A DNA stretch of 64,000 bases from Planctomycetota bacterium. Lineage in GTDB: Bacteria; Planctomycetota; SZUA-567; H5-PLA8. Below, piece by piece: positions 16,718 through 24,713 of this stretch. The notes beneath the pieces were generated by a model, which searched no databases, had not been told where the DNA came from, and saw only the letters and a program-made list of their open reading frames with translations. Where the stretch lies: positions 21,926 to 85,925 of the forward strand of contig JACQFI010000084.1 of NCBI GenBank assembly GCA_016200135.1, given 5' to 3'. Each line of letters starts with the position of its first letter. Within the stretch, counting starts at the first letter, position 1. The translations under genes and the position numbers were made by a program.

Positions 16718-18664
16718 ATGGCTTCCGAGAAGACTGAAGAGTCCGCCACCGCAGCCGCGCCACATAGCACCGCGTCCAGCGACGTTCACGCCGACCGCAA
16801 GGGCATGCTCCGCGCGGCGGGCCTCGTCAGCTTTATGACCGTCCTCAGCCGTATCTTGGGGCTCTGGCGCGACCGGCTCATGGCGGGCATCTTCGGCGCG
16901 TCGGGCATTAACGACGCGTTCAATCTGGCCTTCCTGCTCCCGAACCTCACGCGCAGGCTCTTTGGCGAAGGCGCGCTCTCCTCGGTTTTCGTGCCGGTCT
17001 TCAGCGAACGTCTCGCCACCGGGCGAAGTGCCGCAGCCTTCCGCACCGCCTCCGTATTGCTCACGCGCCTCGCGCTGCTGCTCTTTGTCCTGTGCGTCCT
17101 GTTTGTGGTCGGCTCGCTGGCGGCCATTCAATTCGCCGGCCTGCCGCCTGAGCGGGTGCTGACACTGAAACTCGCCAACTGGATGATCTTCTACTGCGTG
17201 CTGATCAACATCGCCGCGGTGATGATGTCCATCTTAAACTCGCTCGGCCATTTCCTCGCCGGCGCCTTCTCGCCGGTGATGCTCAACCTCTGCATGATTC
17301 TTAGCTGCACGGTCGCGCTCGATTGGCTCGGCACGGACCAGGAAAGCCGCATCTACGTCCAGGCCATCGCCGTGATTGCCGGCGGCGTCCTCCAGCTTCT
17401 GCTGATGCTGCCGCCCGCCTTTGCGCGGGGCTTTAAGTACACGCCCACGCTGAGTTCCCAGGACGAGGGCTACGAAGAAGTCGTCAAAGGCTTTCTTCCG
17501 ACGATCCTCAGCGTCGCACTCTTTCAGATCAACCTGCTGCTCGATCAGGTTATCGCGACGACCTTCATCCACGAGGAAGGCCCCGTCACGATGCTCGCCT
17601 ACGGCAACCGGCTGATCCAGCTCCCCTGGGCGATCTTCTCGCTGGCCGTCGCGACCGCCGCGCTCCCGATGCTCTCCCGCTACTGGGCGGAGAAGAACCA
17701 GGCCGCCTTTGCCAAGGGCCTGAGTGCCGCCGTGCGCAACACGCTGTACCTCGCCGTGCCCTCTACGGTGGGCCTCTGCCTGCTCTCCACAGACCTCACG
17801 CGGCTCTTCTATGGCACCGGTAAATTTCTCGAACACGACGGCGAGGCCGTCCTTCGCACCGGGCGCGTGGTCTTCTTCTTCTCGCTCGGGCTCTGTTTCT
17901 ACAGCTTGAACGCGGTGCTCGCGCGCGCCATCTACGCGACGAAGGACACCAAGACGCCCACGCGCGCTGCCGCCATCGCCGTCGCGGTCAACCTCACGTT
18001 AAATCTGGTGCTGGTGCTGGGCACAGGCATGAAGGAAGCCGGCCTGTCCCTGGCCTCGGCCATCTCCGGCGGCGTGCAGACGCTCTTCCTCGTCCATGCG
18101 CTGCACGCCAAGATCGCAAGCCCCGACCGCAAACGCATGTTCAGCTTCGCGGCGGCCATGCTTTTGGGCGCGGCCGTGGGGCTCGTGGGTGCGGTCGCGG
18201 TTTACAAGCGCTTCAGCGGCGATCCGAACCAGGAGCAGTTCGTCGCCTTCTTCGCCGCCGCGGGCACTGCCATCGCCGCGCTGGGCCTCTCGGGGGACTT
18301 CTTCTTCTCGCGTGCACTGCAGGTCCCGAGCCTGCTCCAGCGCATGAAAGGCAGTGCGGGCGACGGCCAACCCGAGCCGCATCCGTCGTGGTACTACGGC
18401 GTGCCCGAAGAGAAGTGGACGACCGACCTGGTCCTCTACCACGGCATCTTCACGACCGTGATGGCCTCCACGATCATGGGCCTGATGGTCTGGACCGTGC
18501 GCGACAGCCTGCAGCCGGAAGGCCAGAGCTTCGCGCTGGTCTTCCAACGCGCGATCGTGCCCGTGGCCATCGGCGTACTGGTCTACATGGTTGCGTCCGG
18601 CGCCTTCCAGAGCCGCGAATACGACGAACTCAAGTCGGCCTTCGGACGCAAACGTAGATCCTAG
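16718..18664 (+). CDS. murJ: lipid II flippase MurJ (MviN family)
   Basis: A 648-residue polytopic membrane protein that flips lipid II for peptidoglycan synthesis. MurJ-specific sequences include ILGLWRDRLMAGIFGASGINDAF with the paired conserved Arg and Asp, PNLTRRLFGEGALSSVFVPVF, and LPMLSRY. The ATG at 16718 starts an Ala/Thr/Ser-rich cytoplasmic tail before the first helix; an earlier in-frame ATG at 16634 lies in non-coding-looking DNA. It is longer than the usual 500-530 residues because of a C-terminal extension holding a hydrophilic loop (PEPHPSWYYGVPEEKW) and two or three extra helices. Confidence 0.9.
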   Translation: MASEKTEESATAAAPHSTASSDVHADRKGMLRAAGLVSFMTVLSRILGLWRDRLMAGIFGASGINDAFNLAFLLPNLTRRLFGEGALSSVFVPVFSERLATGRSAAAFRTASVLLTRLALLLFVLCVLFVVGSLAAIQFAGLPPERVLTLKLANWMIFYCVLINIAAVMMSILNSLGHFLAGAFSPVMLNLCMILSCTVALDWLGTDQESRIYVQAIAVIAGGVLQLLLMLPPAFARGFKYTPTLSSQDEGYEEVVKGFLPTILSVALFQINLLLDQVIATTFIHEEGPVTMLAYGNRLIQLPWAIFSLAVATAALPMLSRYWAEKNQAAFAKGLSAAVRNTLYLAVPSTVGLCLLSTDLTRLFYGTGKFLEHDGEAVLRTGRVVFFFSLGLCFYSLNAVLARAIYATKDTKTPTRAAAIAVAVNLTLNLVLVLGTGMKEAGLSLASAISGGVQTLFLVHALHAKIASPDRKRMFSFAAAMLLGAAVGLVGAVAVYKRFSGDPNQEQFVAFFAAAGTAIAALGLSGDFFFSRALQVPSLLQRMKGSAGDGQPEPHPSWYYGVPEEKWTTDLVLYHGIFTTVMASTIMGLMVWTVRDSLQPEGQSFALVFQRAIVPVAIGVLVYMVASGAFQSREYDELKSAFGRKRRS

Positions 18665-18701
18665 GCCCGTTATTTGGTTATCGTTGAGATGCTATGCGCG
18701 C

Positions 18702-19163
18702 TTACGGCCAGAAAGAGATGCGGCGGGAGTTGATATCGAGCAGGCGCAGGATCTCGAGGGCGTCGTCGAGGCTCCTATCGTTGTCCAGAACCCACTGAAT
18801 GATGTCGAGGTTCTCGCCGCCGGCTTTGATCCGCTGAACCACGACCTGAACCAAGGCTACGTTTGTGTGAAAGTCGCGTTGCAGGAGGCCAAAATCGGAT
18901 TTGTCGAGTTCGCACCAATAACACGACCCGGAAAGATGTTCGATCCAGCGGTCGCGGCACCACCTGCGAAAATAGCGGCGGGACCAGTCGTGGATGGCCT
19001 GATCGCCCAGGTCGCGCCCGGCTTTCTCGGACTCGATCCACTTATGCTTTTCAGCTTCTCGCCATGCCGCTTCCATCAGGCGAAATTGGCCTGACGGCGT
19101 CCTGACGGCGGACGATGAAGGACTTGTGGTTTCGGATGCCTGCACTTTCATGCCCACCGACAT
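18702..19163 (-). CDS. small conserved protein of unknown function
   Basis: A 153-residue basic and aromatic protein. The central part (WIESEKAGRDLGDQAIHDW, RRWCRDRWIEHL, CELDKSDFGLLQR) has the even composition of a real conserved protein and recalls unassigned short planctomycete proteins. The C-terminal half (GGENLDIIQWVLDNDRSLDDA) is acidic. There are no membrane segments or enzyme motifs. GAGGG lies before the ATG. It converges on murJ with a 37-bp gap. I cannot assign a function. Confidence 0.6.
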   Translation of the reverse strand: MSVGMKVQASETTSPSSSAVRTPSGQFRLMEAAWREAEKHKWIESEKAGRDLGDQAIHDWSRRYFRRWCRDRWIEHLSGSCYWCELDKSDFGLLQRDFHTNVALVQVVVQRIKAGGENLDIIQWVLDNDRSLDDALEILRLLDINSRRISFWP

Positions 19164-19380
19164 TCACCCACCCTCGCCGGAAACCCGTCCAAGCTTCCCA
19201 GCTATTTAGAAGGATACATCCATCCTCTCACTAATCAAGACTTTAGAATGCCAGCTCCAATGCACCTACTTCCTATATCGATCAAAGTCCTTGCATGACT
19301 TCAACTTATTATTGAGCAGCGCGAGCAACAAAGTCATAACTAATGTTGAACAGTAATGTTAAAATACACCCGAAAGGGAG

Positions 19381-20070
19381 TCATTTCGAACTTTCCTGTT
19401 CCCTTCGGTATGTGTTTACCGCCAGATGTGCGATCCGCGTGAGTTCGGGCAAGCGATACCTCCCCGACCCGCATGCGAGCACAAGGGCTTCGGCGTCCTT
19501 CAGGCTCAGCCGATGTCCAACGGAGACAAAGACGGGCTTCGAGCCGGTGCGCAGACGCAACACCGTACCGATTCGTGCTCCCTCCAGTTCCAATGGTGAA
19601 CACGCTCCCCGCTCCCATCCGGGCTCGCGAAAGACGCCGCACAGCCGGCTCTTGGCGCATCCCACGGCGGGCAGGTCCAACCACAAGCCCAAATGGCTCG
19701 CCAGACCAAAGCGGCGCGGGTGGGCTTGGCCCTGCGCGTCGAACACCACCGCATCCGGCTTATGGCGCAACTTTCTAAAGCACGCAAGCAACACCGGACC
19801 TTCACGAAACGAAAGATAACCCGGTACGTACGGGAAGCGCGCCCTGCACCGAGCCGTAGCCGTCTCAACCCATTCCAAACTCGGAAACCGCAAGACCACC
19901 ACCGCGCCGTAAAGCCACGGCGAACCACGCCTATGCGACATGTCTGCGCCTGCTACGAGTTTCGGCGCGAAGCCATCCGGAGTCGCGGAACGTATCTTCT
20001 CGGCCAGGCGCGCCTGCAGGGCCTTGGCTTGCGGAATGTCCAGATCCCAGGCGTGCAGCGCTTTGAAACG
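19381..20070 (-). CDS. nfi: endonuclease V
   Basis: A 229-residue endonuclease V, which nicks DNA (or RNA) 3' to deaminated adenine (inosine). The motifs are complete: AGADMSHRRG with catalytic D44, PYVPGYLSFREGP (81-93) with E91 and the wedge Tyr, and FDAQGQAHPRRFGLASHLG with D112 and H118. The start is the ATG at 20070, 7 bp after the stop of the sigma-like fusion gene upstream; an in-frame extension to 20133 would overlap that gene. The two are probably co-transcribed. Confidence 0.92.
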   Translation of the reverse strand, partial: RFKALHAWDLDIPQAKALQARLAEKIRSATPDGFAPKLVAGADMSHRRGSPWLYGAVVVLRFPSLEWVETATARCRARFPYVPGYLSFREGPVLLACFRKLRHKPDAVVFDAQGQAHPRRFGLASHLGLWLDLPAVGCAKSRLCGVFREPGWERGACSPLELEGARIGTVLRLRTGSKPVFVSVGHRLSLKDAEALVLACGSGRYRLPELTRIAHLAVNTYRREQESSK

Positions 20071-20077
20071 CATGCGT

Positions 20078-21529
20078 TCAGGTAGCCGGAGAAGAAGCGT
20101 TGGCGGGCGTATCCTGCGCTTGAGACGCCACATGAACCGAAGCCTGCGCCGGAACGGCGGGCACGCTCGTACTGCCCGCGGCCGGGAGGTGAACCGGCGC
20201 CATGTCTTCCATCCGGCGCAGTCTCAGTTCGAGCCGCTTCTCGAGGTCCATAAAAGCCCAGCGGGCGCGCAAGCCCACCAGCGCAAGCACGTAGGTGGCC
20301 CAGAGGGGCAGCAAAATGCCGACGACGATGGGATAGCTGGGCAGGGCCGGATACGGATCGAACAGCAGCAGGAAAAGCAAGGCTGCGAGCAGACCCGTCG
20401 CCAGTCCGTGCGCGGCCATAAAGAGCGGCGGCAGGCGCAGGTGCCGCGCCCTCAGCGGTGGCCGCGTGAAGAAGATCCCGAGCGTTCCCCCGCCCAGCAG
20501 GAAGAGCACCAGTCCGATGCTCGCTTCGCTTCCCGCCATCCAGGTGGTCATGCTGGAGGCGCTACGGCTAAAGGCGATCCGGTCCATGACCCAGAGAAGA
20601 ACCACAAGCCCCACCACAGCTCCGGCCAAGCCGAGCGAGATCGCCATGCCGGTCTCGGGCGCGGCATGCACCGCAGCTTGGCGCGCCGTGGTCTGAGCGC
20701 TCGCGGGCGACATGCCGTAGGCCGAGGTGCGCGGCAGCGAGACCACGCGCGGCGCATCCGCGTAGGGCACCGTCATGAGCACGTCCTTGACGAATTCGGG
20801 CGGCAGCCGGTGCGCCGCGAAGGTCCGCGTCGCCAGGCTCATCACCTGCTTGACGGCCTCGTCCTCGCGCCGCGCGTCGGCATCGGTCTGAATGAACCGC
20901 TCCACGCGCATCCGCACCTCGTTGGAGACGCCCCCTTCCGCAAGTTCGACCGCAAAACCCAGCGCTTCGCGGCGGTCCGGCGGGAGCGCCTCGAGATCGG
21001 GCGGCGTGCGCGTGGGCCCCGCGAAGCCCGCGCGGAAGGACAGGTCCACGCAGACGGCGCGCAGAGACTTCACCACCGAGAGCGCTTCGACTCCGTACAG
21101 GTCCGTAATGTCCTCGATCGAGAGGCCCTCGACGTAGCGCAGGAAGAAGATGCTCGCCTCGGGCAACGGACAATCGGCCAGCGCCTGCCGCAGCAGCCGC
21201 CGCCATTGGACTTTCTCCGTCTTCAGAACGCTGTGCTCTGCGCCTTCGGATTCATCTTCCACTAGCGGCGTGGCAGGGATGACTTTCGCCGCGCGTTCGA
21301 CCGAGGCGGAGAGCAGGTCCAGGAAGCGTTCGGGTTCGGAGAGAACCGGAAGCTTGGCCGCAGCCATGGGCCAGGCGGCCTGTGCGATGCGCTGCGCCTG
21401 TGGAAAGCGCTTGCAATGCCGATAGGCCAGGGCGTATGTAAGTCCCTGGTAGCGCTCGATAAGCGAGCGTAACGCGGCGCGATCGGAACGGATCGCGCGA
21501 TGGATGATTTGGAGGAGAACTTCGTTCAA
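20078..21529 (-). CDS. sigma-70-like domains fused to a membrane-spanning anti-sigma-like region
   Basis: A 483-residue protein starting with TTG (GAGGA upstream). Residues about 12-60 resemble sigma region 2 (LRSLIERYQGLTYALAYRHC), although the -10-recognition part is eroded. Residues about 110-165 resemble region 4 (LLRQALADCPLPEASIFFLRYVEGLSIEDI). A helical segment of anti-sigma type without a Cys/His zinc motif follows (LPPDRREALGFAVELAEGG...ADARREDEAVKQV), and then at least four hydrophobic helices between residues 295 and 440. The layout is a sigma factor joined in one chain to a membrane anchor. It may be a tethered sigma factor released by proteolysis, or a degenerate one used as a scaffold. 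Confidence 0.65.
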   Translation of the reverse strand: MNEVLLQIIHRAIRSDRAALRSLIERYQGLTYALAYRHCKRFPQAQRIAQAAWPMAAAKLPVLSEPERFLDLLSASVERAAKVIPATPLVEDESEGAEHSVLKTEKVQWRRLLRQALADCPLPEASIFFLRYVEGLSIEDITDLYGVEALSVVKSLRAVCVDLSFRAGFAGPTRTPPDLEALPPDRREALGFAVELAEGGVSNEVRMRVERFIQTDADARREDEAVKQVMSLATRTFAAHRLPPEFVKDVLMTVPYADAPRVVSLPRTSAYGMSPASAQTTARQAAVHAAPETGMAISLGLAGAVVGLVVLLWVMDRIAFSRSASSMTTWMAGSEASIGLVLFLLGGGTLGIFFTRPPLRARHLRLPPLFMAAHGLATGLLAALLFLLLFDPYPALPSYPIVVGILLPLWATYVLALVGLRARWAFMDLEKRLELRLRRMEDMAPVHLPAAGSTSVPAVPAQASVHVASQAQDTPANASSPAT

Positions 21530-21817
21530 CGTAGGTCCTCGAGTGCCGCGCGGCGGGGCACGGTCAAGAGCTTATACGGGTCTATTACCCTTGTCGCAGC
21601 CAACCTTTCGGTGCATAAGGCAGCATGAATGCGAACCTCCAGACTCGCAAGAAGATAATCCGGTCAAGGTTTTGCCGGAAAGCTCGGAGATTATCGTTAA
21701 CACTTACGACCACCATCGTTTGTGATGATTTTGCGCGAGTTCGACGTTGAGACGAACCGGACCTTTGATTAAGCTTTGCAGGCCGTTGCGAATAACATTC
21801 GGATCGAGGATCGAGAC

Positions 21818-23038
21818 ATGGCCATCCGGCGTAACTCCCCCAATCGTGGCATCACGCAGAAGGCGATCAACCTGCCCGATGCCGCCGCAAAAGCGGTGAA
21901 GGGTCCGTTCCGCGGCACCATGCAGGCGGGACCGGCCCGGCCGACGCGCGCGCATGGGCTCTCCGACGAGCACCAGGACCGCGGCCTGATCTACGTCGAA
22001 AAGACGATCTGGGACGACGCCATTAAAGAATTCCAGAAGTCCGTCGATCTCTCGCCCGACTTCTCCGAAGGCTGGAACAACCTCGGCCTCTGCTATCTCT
22101 ACGTGGACCGCGTGGAGGAAGGCGTCAAGGCCATCAAGGAAGCGCTCAAGCATTACCCGGGCTGGCACCTGGCCCTGGCGAACTTGGGCTATGCGTACCA
22201 GAAAGCCGGCAAGACCGACCAGGCGCTCGAGTACTACAACCAGGCCGTTGCCAAGTTCCCCAAGAACCCGCAGATCTGGGCCGCGCTGGGCGAAGCCCAC
22301 GAGGCCGCCGGGAAGTCCGACCAGGCCATCGAGGCGTACAAGAACGCGCTCCAGCATGCCCCCAAGTACGACCTCGCCAATCACCGCATCGGGCTGCTGC
22401 TCGCCCGGCGCTCGGACTTCGACGAGGCGGAGAAGCATCTGAAGATCGCGCTCGAACTGAACCCCAAGGCCGCCGACGCCGCCGGCGTGCTCGGCGCCAT
22501 CAGCGCCCGCCGCGGCAACCTCGATTCCGCGCGCGAGTACTTCGAGATCGCCAAGTCGATCAAGCCCGACAAGGTCCCGCCGACCGCGGTGCGCGGCCTG
22601 GCGGCCATCGAGACCTACCAGAAGGGCATCGCGAGCGCACAGGACGAACTGCTTTCGCAGTTCCAGGACCTGCCTTCGATCGCCGAGTGCATGTACAACG
22701 CGGGGCTTTCGTACCTGAAGGCCGGCAACAACGACCAGGCCAAGTCGGCCTTCGAGAACGCCGCTCATGAAGACGAGAAATGGGCGGAGCCGCTGATGTA
22801 CCTGGGCCTGATCGCGGCGATGCAGAAGCGCCCGCTCGAAGCCAAAAAGCATTGGGACAACGCGCGCAAGCTCGATCCCAAGAATGGCCTGCTCGCCGAA
22901 GGTATCGGCCTTGCGTGTCTTGCGCTGGGCCTAGCTAAGGAAGCGGATAAGAACTTCGAAGAGGCCCGCAAGCTCGGCCGCACGGTCGCGGCGACGGTCC
23001 AGAGTTCCTCCGCCAGCTTGCCGGCGACGAAGGCGTAG
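21818..23038 (+). CDS. TPR-repeat protein
   Basis: A 406-residue protein built of tetratricopeptide repeats. About eight to ten 34-residue units can be followed, for example DAIKEFQKSVDLSPDFSEGW, ALANLGYAYQKAGKTDQAL, QAIEAYKNALQHAPKYDLAN and EAEKHLKIALELNPKAADA. There is no signal peptide, so it is a cytoplasmic protein-binding scaffold. The ATG at 21818 has GAGGA upstream and is preferred over a TTG at 21776. It is divergent from the sigma-like fusion and convergent with the receiver protein, separated from the latter by a strong bidirectional terminator. Confidence 0.85.
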   Translation: MAIRRNSPNRGITQKAINLPDAAAKAVKGPFRGTMQAGPARPTRAHGLSDEHQDRGLIYVEKTIWDDAIKEFQKSVDLSPDFSEGWNNLGLCYLYVDRVEEGVKAIKEALKHYPGWHLALANLGYAYQKAGKTDQALEYYNQAVAKFPKNPQIWAALGEAHEAAGKSDQAIEAYKNALQHAPKYDLANHRIGLLLARRSDFDEAEKHLKIALELNPKAADAAGVLGAISARRGNLDSAREYFEIAKSIKPDKVPPTAVRGLAAIETYQKGIASAQDELLSQFQDLPSIAECMYNAGLSYLKAGNNDQAKSAFENAAHEDEKWAEPLMYLGLIAAMQKRPLEAKKHWDNARKLDPKNGLLAEGIGLACLALGLAKEADKNFEEARKLGRTVAATVQSSSASLPATKA

Positions 23039-23049
23039 CGCGTAGGACC

Positions 23050-23088
23050 GTGGGGCGGGCGCCCCTGCCCGCCGGGTTGGACCACCAC
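23050..23088. repeat. REP-like palindromic repeat (copy 1)
   Basis: A GC-rich dispersed element of about 39 bp: a GGCGGGC/GCCCGCC hairpin flanked by GTGGGG and ACCACCAC. An inverted second copy, with a few mismatches, lies at 58002-58041 inside the frameshifted gene. It sits just after the TPR gene. Confidence 0.6.
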
Positions 23089-23095
23089 TAGCAAG

Positions 23096-23213
23096 GCGTA
23101 GAGCGTAGAGCCGGTTTCGATCTGCCTAAAATTATCATGAAAAAAAAGCCGCGGAGTCCGCGGCTTTTTTTTCGCTCTACGCAATTACGCTCCACGCCGT
23201 CACGCTCTACGCG
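23096..23213. repeat. inverted pair of GCGTAGA-family heptad arrays around a terminator
   Basis: Two GCGTAGA units in tandem (23096-23109) face a reverse-complement run of six heptads carrying CGCTCTACG and ACGCTC (23172-23213). The terminator at 23138-23172 lies between them. The period is exactly 7 bp in both arms. The same word family recurs at 57900, 58388-58478 and 63171-63269. Confidence 0.6.
23138..23172. terminator. bidirectional intrinsic terminator
   Basis: A perfect 7-bp stem, GCCGCGG / CCGCGGC, with loop AGT (23148-23164), has eight A on the left and eight T on the right. It can therefore stop both the plus-strand TPR gene and the minus-strand receiver gene that converge here. 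Confidence 0.85.
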
Positions 23214-23216
23214 CCA

Positions 23217-24215
23217 TTATCCTTTCACCGCGCGATGCAGGCCGGATCCGCCTGGGCGGCGGAAGAGGGTCTGTTCGATCAGCGCCTGCAGTGCTTCGGC
23301 GCGATAGGGCCGCCGCAGCGCCACGTCGAAGAGGTCGGGGTCCGGACCGAAGTCGCGCCTCGAATAGATCGCCAGAATCGGCACTTCCTGCGTGACCGAA
23401 TTGAGCCGCAGCGCGCTCGCCACGCGCGGACCTTGTCCCGTCCGGTAGCTCACGTCGAGGACAAAGAGCATCACGCGGTGCGCTACGGCCAGTTCGCACA
23501 GGTCTTTCACGTCGCCCGCGTTCTGGCAGGCTTCCGCGGGCAAACGCAGGCTGACGCCGGCGGGCGTGTTGCGCATCACTTCGCGCACGACGGTCTCGTC
23601 GGGGTTGGGCTTCGGCCCGGGCGGGCCGACGATCACCGCGAAGCCCACGTTCTCAAGGATGCCCTTCAGGATCGCGGCGCGGGACTCGTCGTCGTCCAGG
23701 ATCATGATCGACTGGCCGTCCGCGCGCAGGTTGCGAACCAGTTCCGTGCGCTTGAAGCGCTGCTCGCGCAGGCTGCGCAACGTCGGGATGCCCGCCTTAT
23801 GCCACGCGTCCTCGATGGCTTCCTTGAGGATGCGGTTGATCTCCTTCAGCTCGCACCAGGCATCGTAGCCCGGCACGTCGGGCTCGAAGTGAAACGTGTC
23901 GTGCCGGTCCACGCTGAAGACGAACTCGTCGTGAAAGTAGGACTCGACCAGCGCGACTTTCATGTGGGGATACGCGTCGTTTCCCAGCCGCAGCGCGAAA
24001 ACGCGGGGCAGCGCGCCGCCTTGGATCGGCACGCTCTGCGGACCGCCGCTTAAGTCCTCGAACGGATGCTTGCCCGTCAGGATCTTGGGCAGATTCTCGT
24101 CCTCGGGAAATTTCGGCGCCTGGCGCTTGGAATCGGCTTTGCGGCGGTAGGCGTGCGCCCAATAGATATCGATCGCACGATTGAGCAGTTTGCCGTCGAT
24201 CTGGTCCAGTTTCAT
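23217..24215 (-). CDS. atypical receiver-domain protein
   Basis: A 332-residue protein starting at the ATG at 24215 (AGGAC upstream). The first 160 residues are a domain I do not recognise (IDGKLLNRAIDIYWAHAYRR..., SVDRHDTFHFEPDVPGYDAW). The C-terminal 150 residues have the receiver (REC) fold: IMILDDDESRAA for the acidic pocket, MLFVLDVSYRTG with the phospho-acceptor Asp, AIYSRRD for the conserved Ser/Thr, and VALRRPYRAEAL where the invariant Lys is replaced by Arg. A long insertion follows the first helix. It has no output domain and no neighbouring kinase, so it may be a stand-alone adaptor. Confidence 0.65.
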   Translation of the reverse strand: MKLDQIDGKLLNRAIDIYWAHAYRRKADSKRQAPKFPEDENLPKILTGKHPFEDLSGGPQSVPIQGGALPRVFALRLGNDAYPHMKVALVESYFHDEFVFSVDRHDTFHFEPDVPGYDAWCELKEINRILKEAIEDAWHKAGIPTLRSLREQRFKRTELVRNLRADGQSIMILDDDESRAAILKGILENVGFAVIVGPPGPKPNPDETVVREVMRNTPAGVSLRLPAEACQNAGDVKDLCELAVAHRVMLFVLDVSYRTGQGPRVASALRLNSVTQEVPILAIYSRRDFGPDPDLFDVALRRPYRAEALQALIEQTLFRRPGGSGLHRAVKG

Positions 24216-24311
24216 AGCACCGTCCTGGTTGGCCGGAGTCTCTCCGGTTTTCACCCAGGTTCAAGTGCCATGCGACACGGAGCTGCGCCTTCGTGGCTCC
24301 GCCATCCCTAT

Positions 24312-24690
24312 GTAGCTCCGCCGTCCCGGCGGAGGTCGCAGCGGCGTCCCGTCGCTGCCGTGTGGTTGGAACGAATTCCGGTAAACCATCGGCAGGACGC
24401 CGATGCTACGAAATTCCTGTGCCATGCGGCATCGGGCAGGCCCTACGTGGCTCCGCCGTCCCGGCGGAGGTCGCAGCGGCGTCCCGCCGCTGCCGTGTGG
24501 TTGGAACGAATTCCGGTAGACCATCGGCGGGACACCGATGCTACGAAATTCCTGTGCCATGCGGCATCGGGCAGGCCCTGCGTGGCTCCGCCGTCCCGGC
24601 GGAGGTCACAGCGGCGTCCCGCCGCTGCCGTGTGGTTTGAATGGATTCCGGTTAGACCAACGGCGGGACGCCGCTGCTACGTAATCCGCA
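24312..24690. repeat. 135-bp tandem repeat of GC-rich hairpins (about 2.8 copies)
   Basis: A unit with period 135 bp (equivalent points at 24312, 24447 and 24582) fills the 498-bp gap between two minus-strand genes. A degraded partial copy precedes it from about 24266. Each unit holds three perfect or near-perfect hairpins with a constant TCC or GGA centre: CCGCCG/CGGCGG, GCAGCGGCG/CGCCGCTGC and CATCGGCG/CGCCGATG. Because 135 is divisible by 3, long open frames run through on both strands, but they look like by-products and not genes. Confidence 0.9.
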
Positions 24691-24713
24691 GATCCTTGCG
24701 GCCCGAGCCGCGT

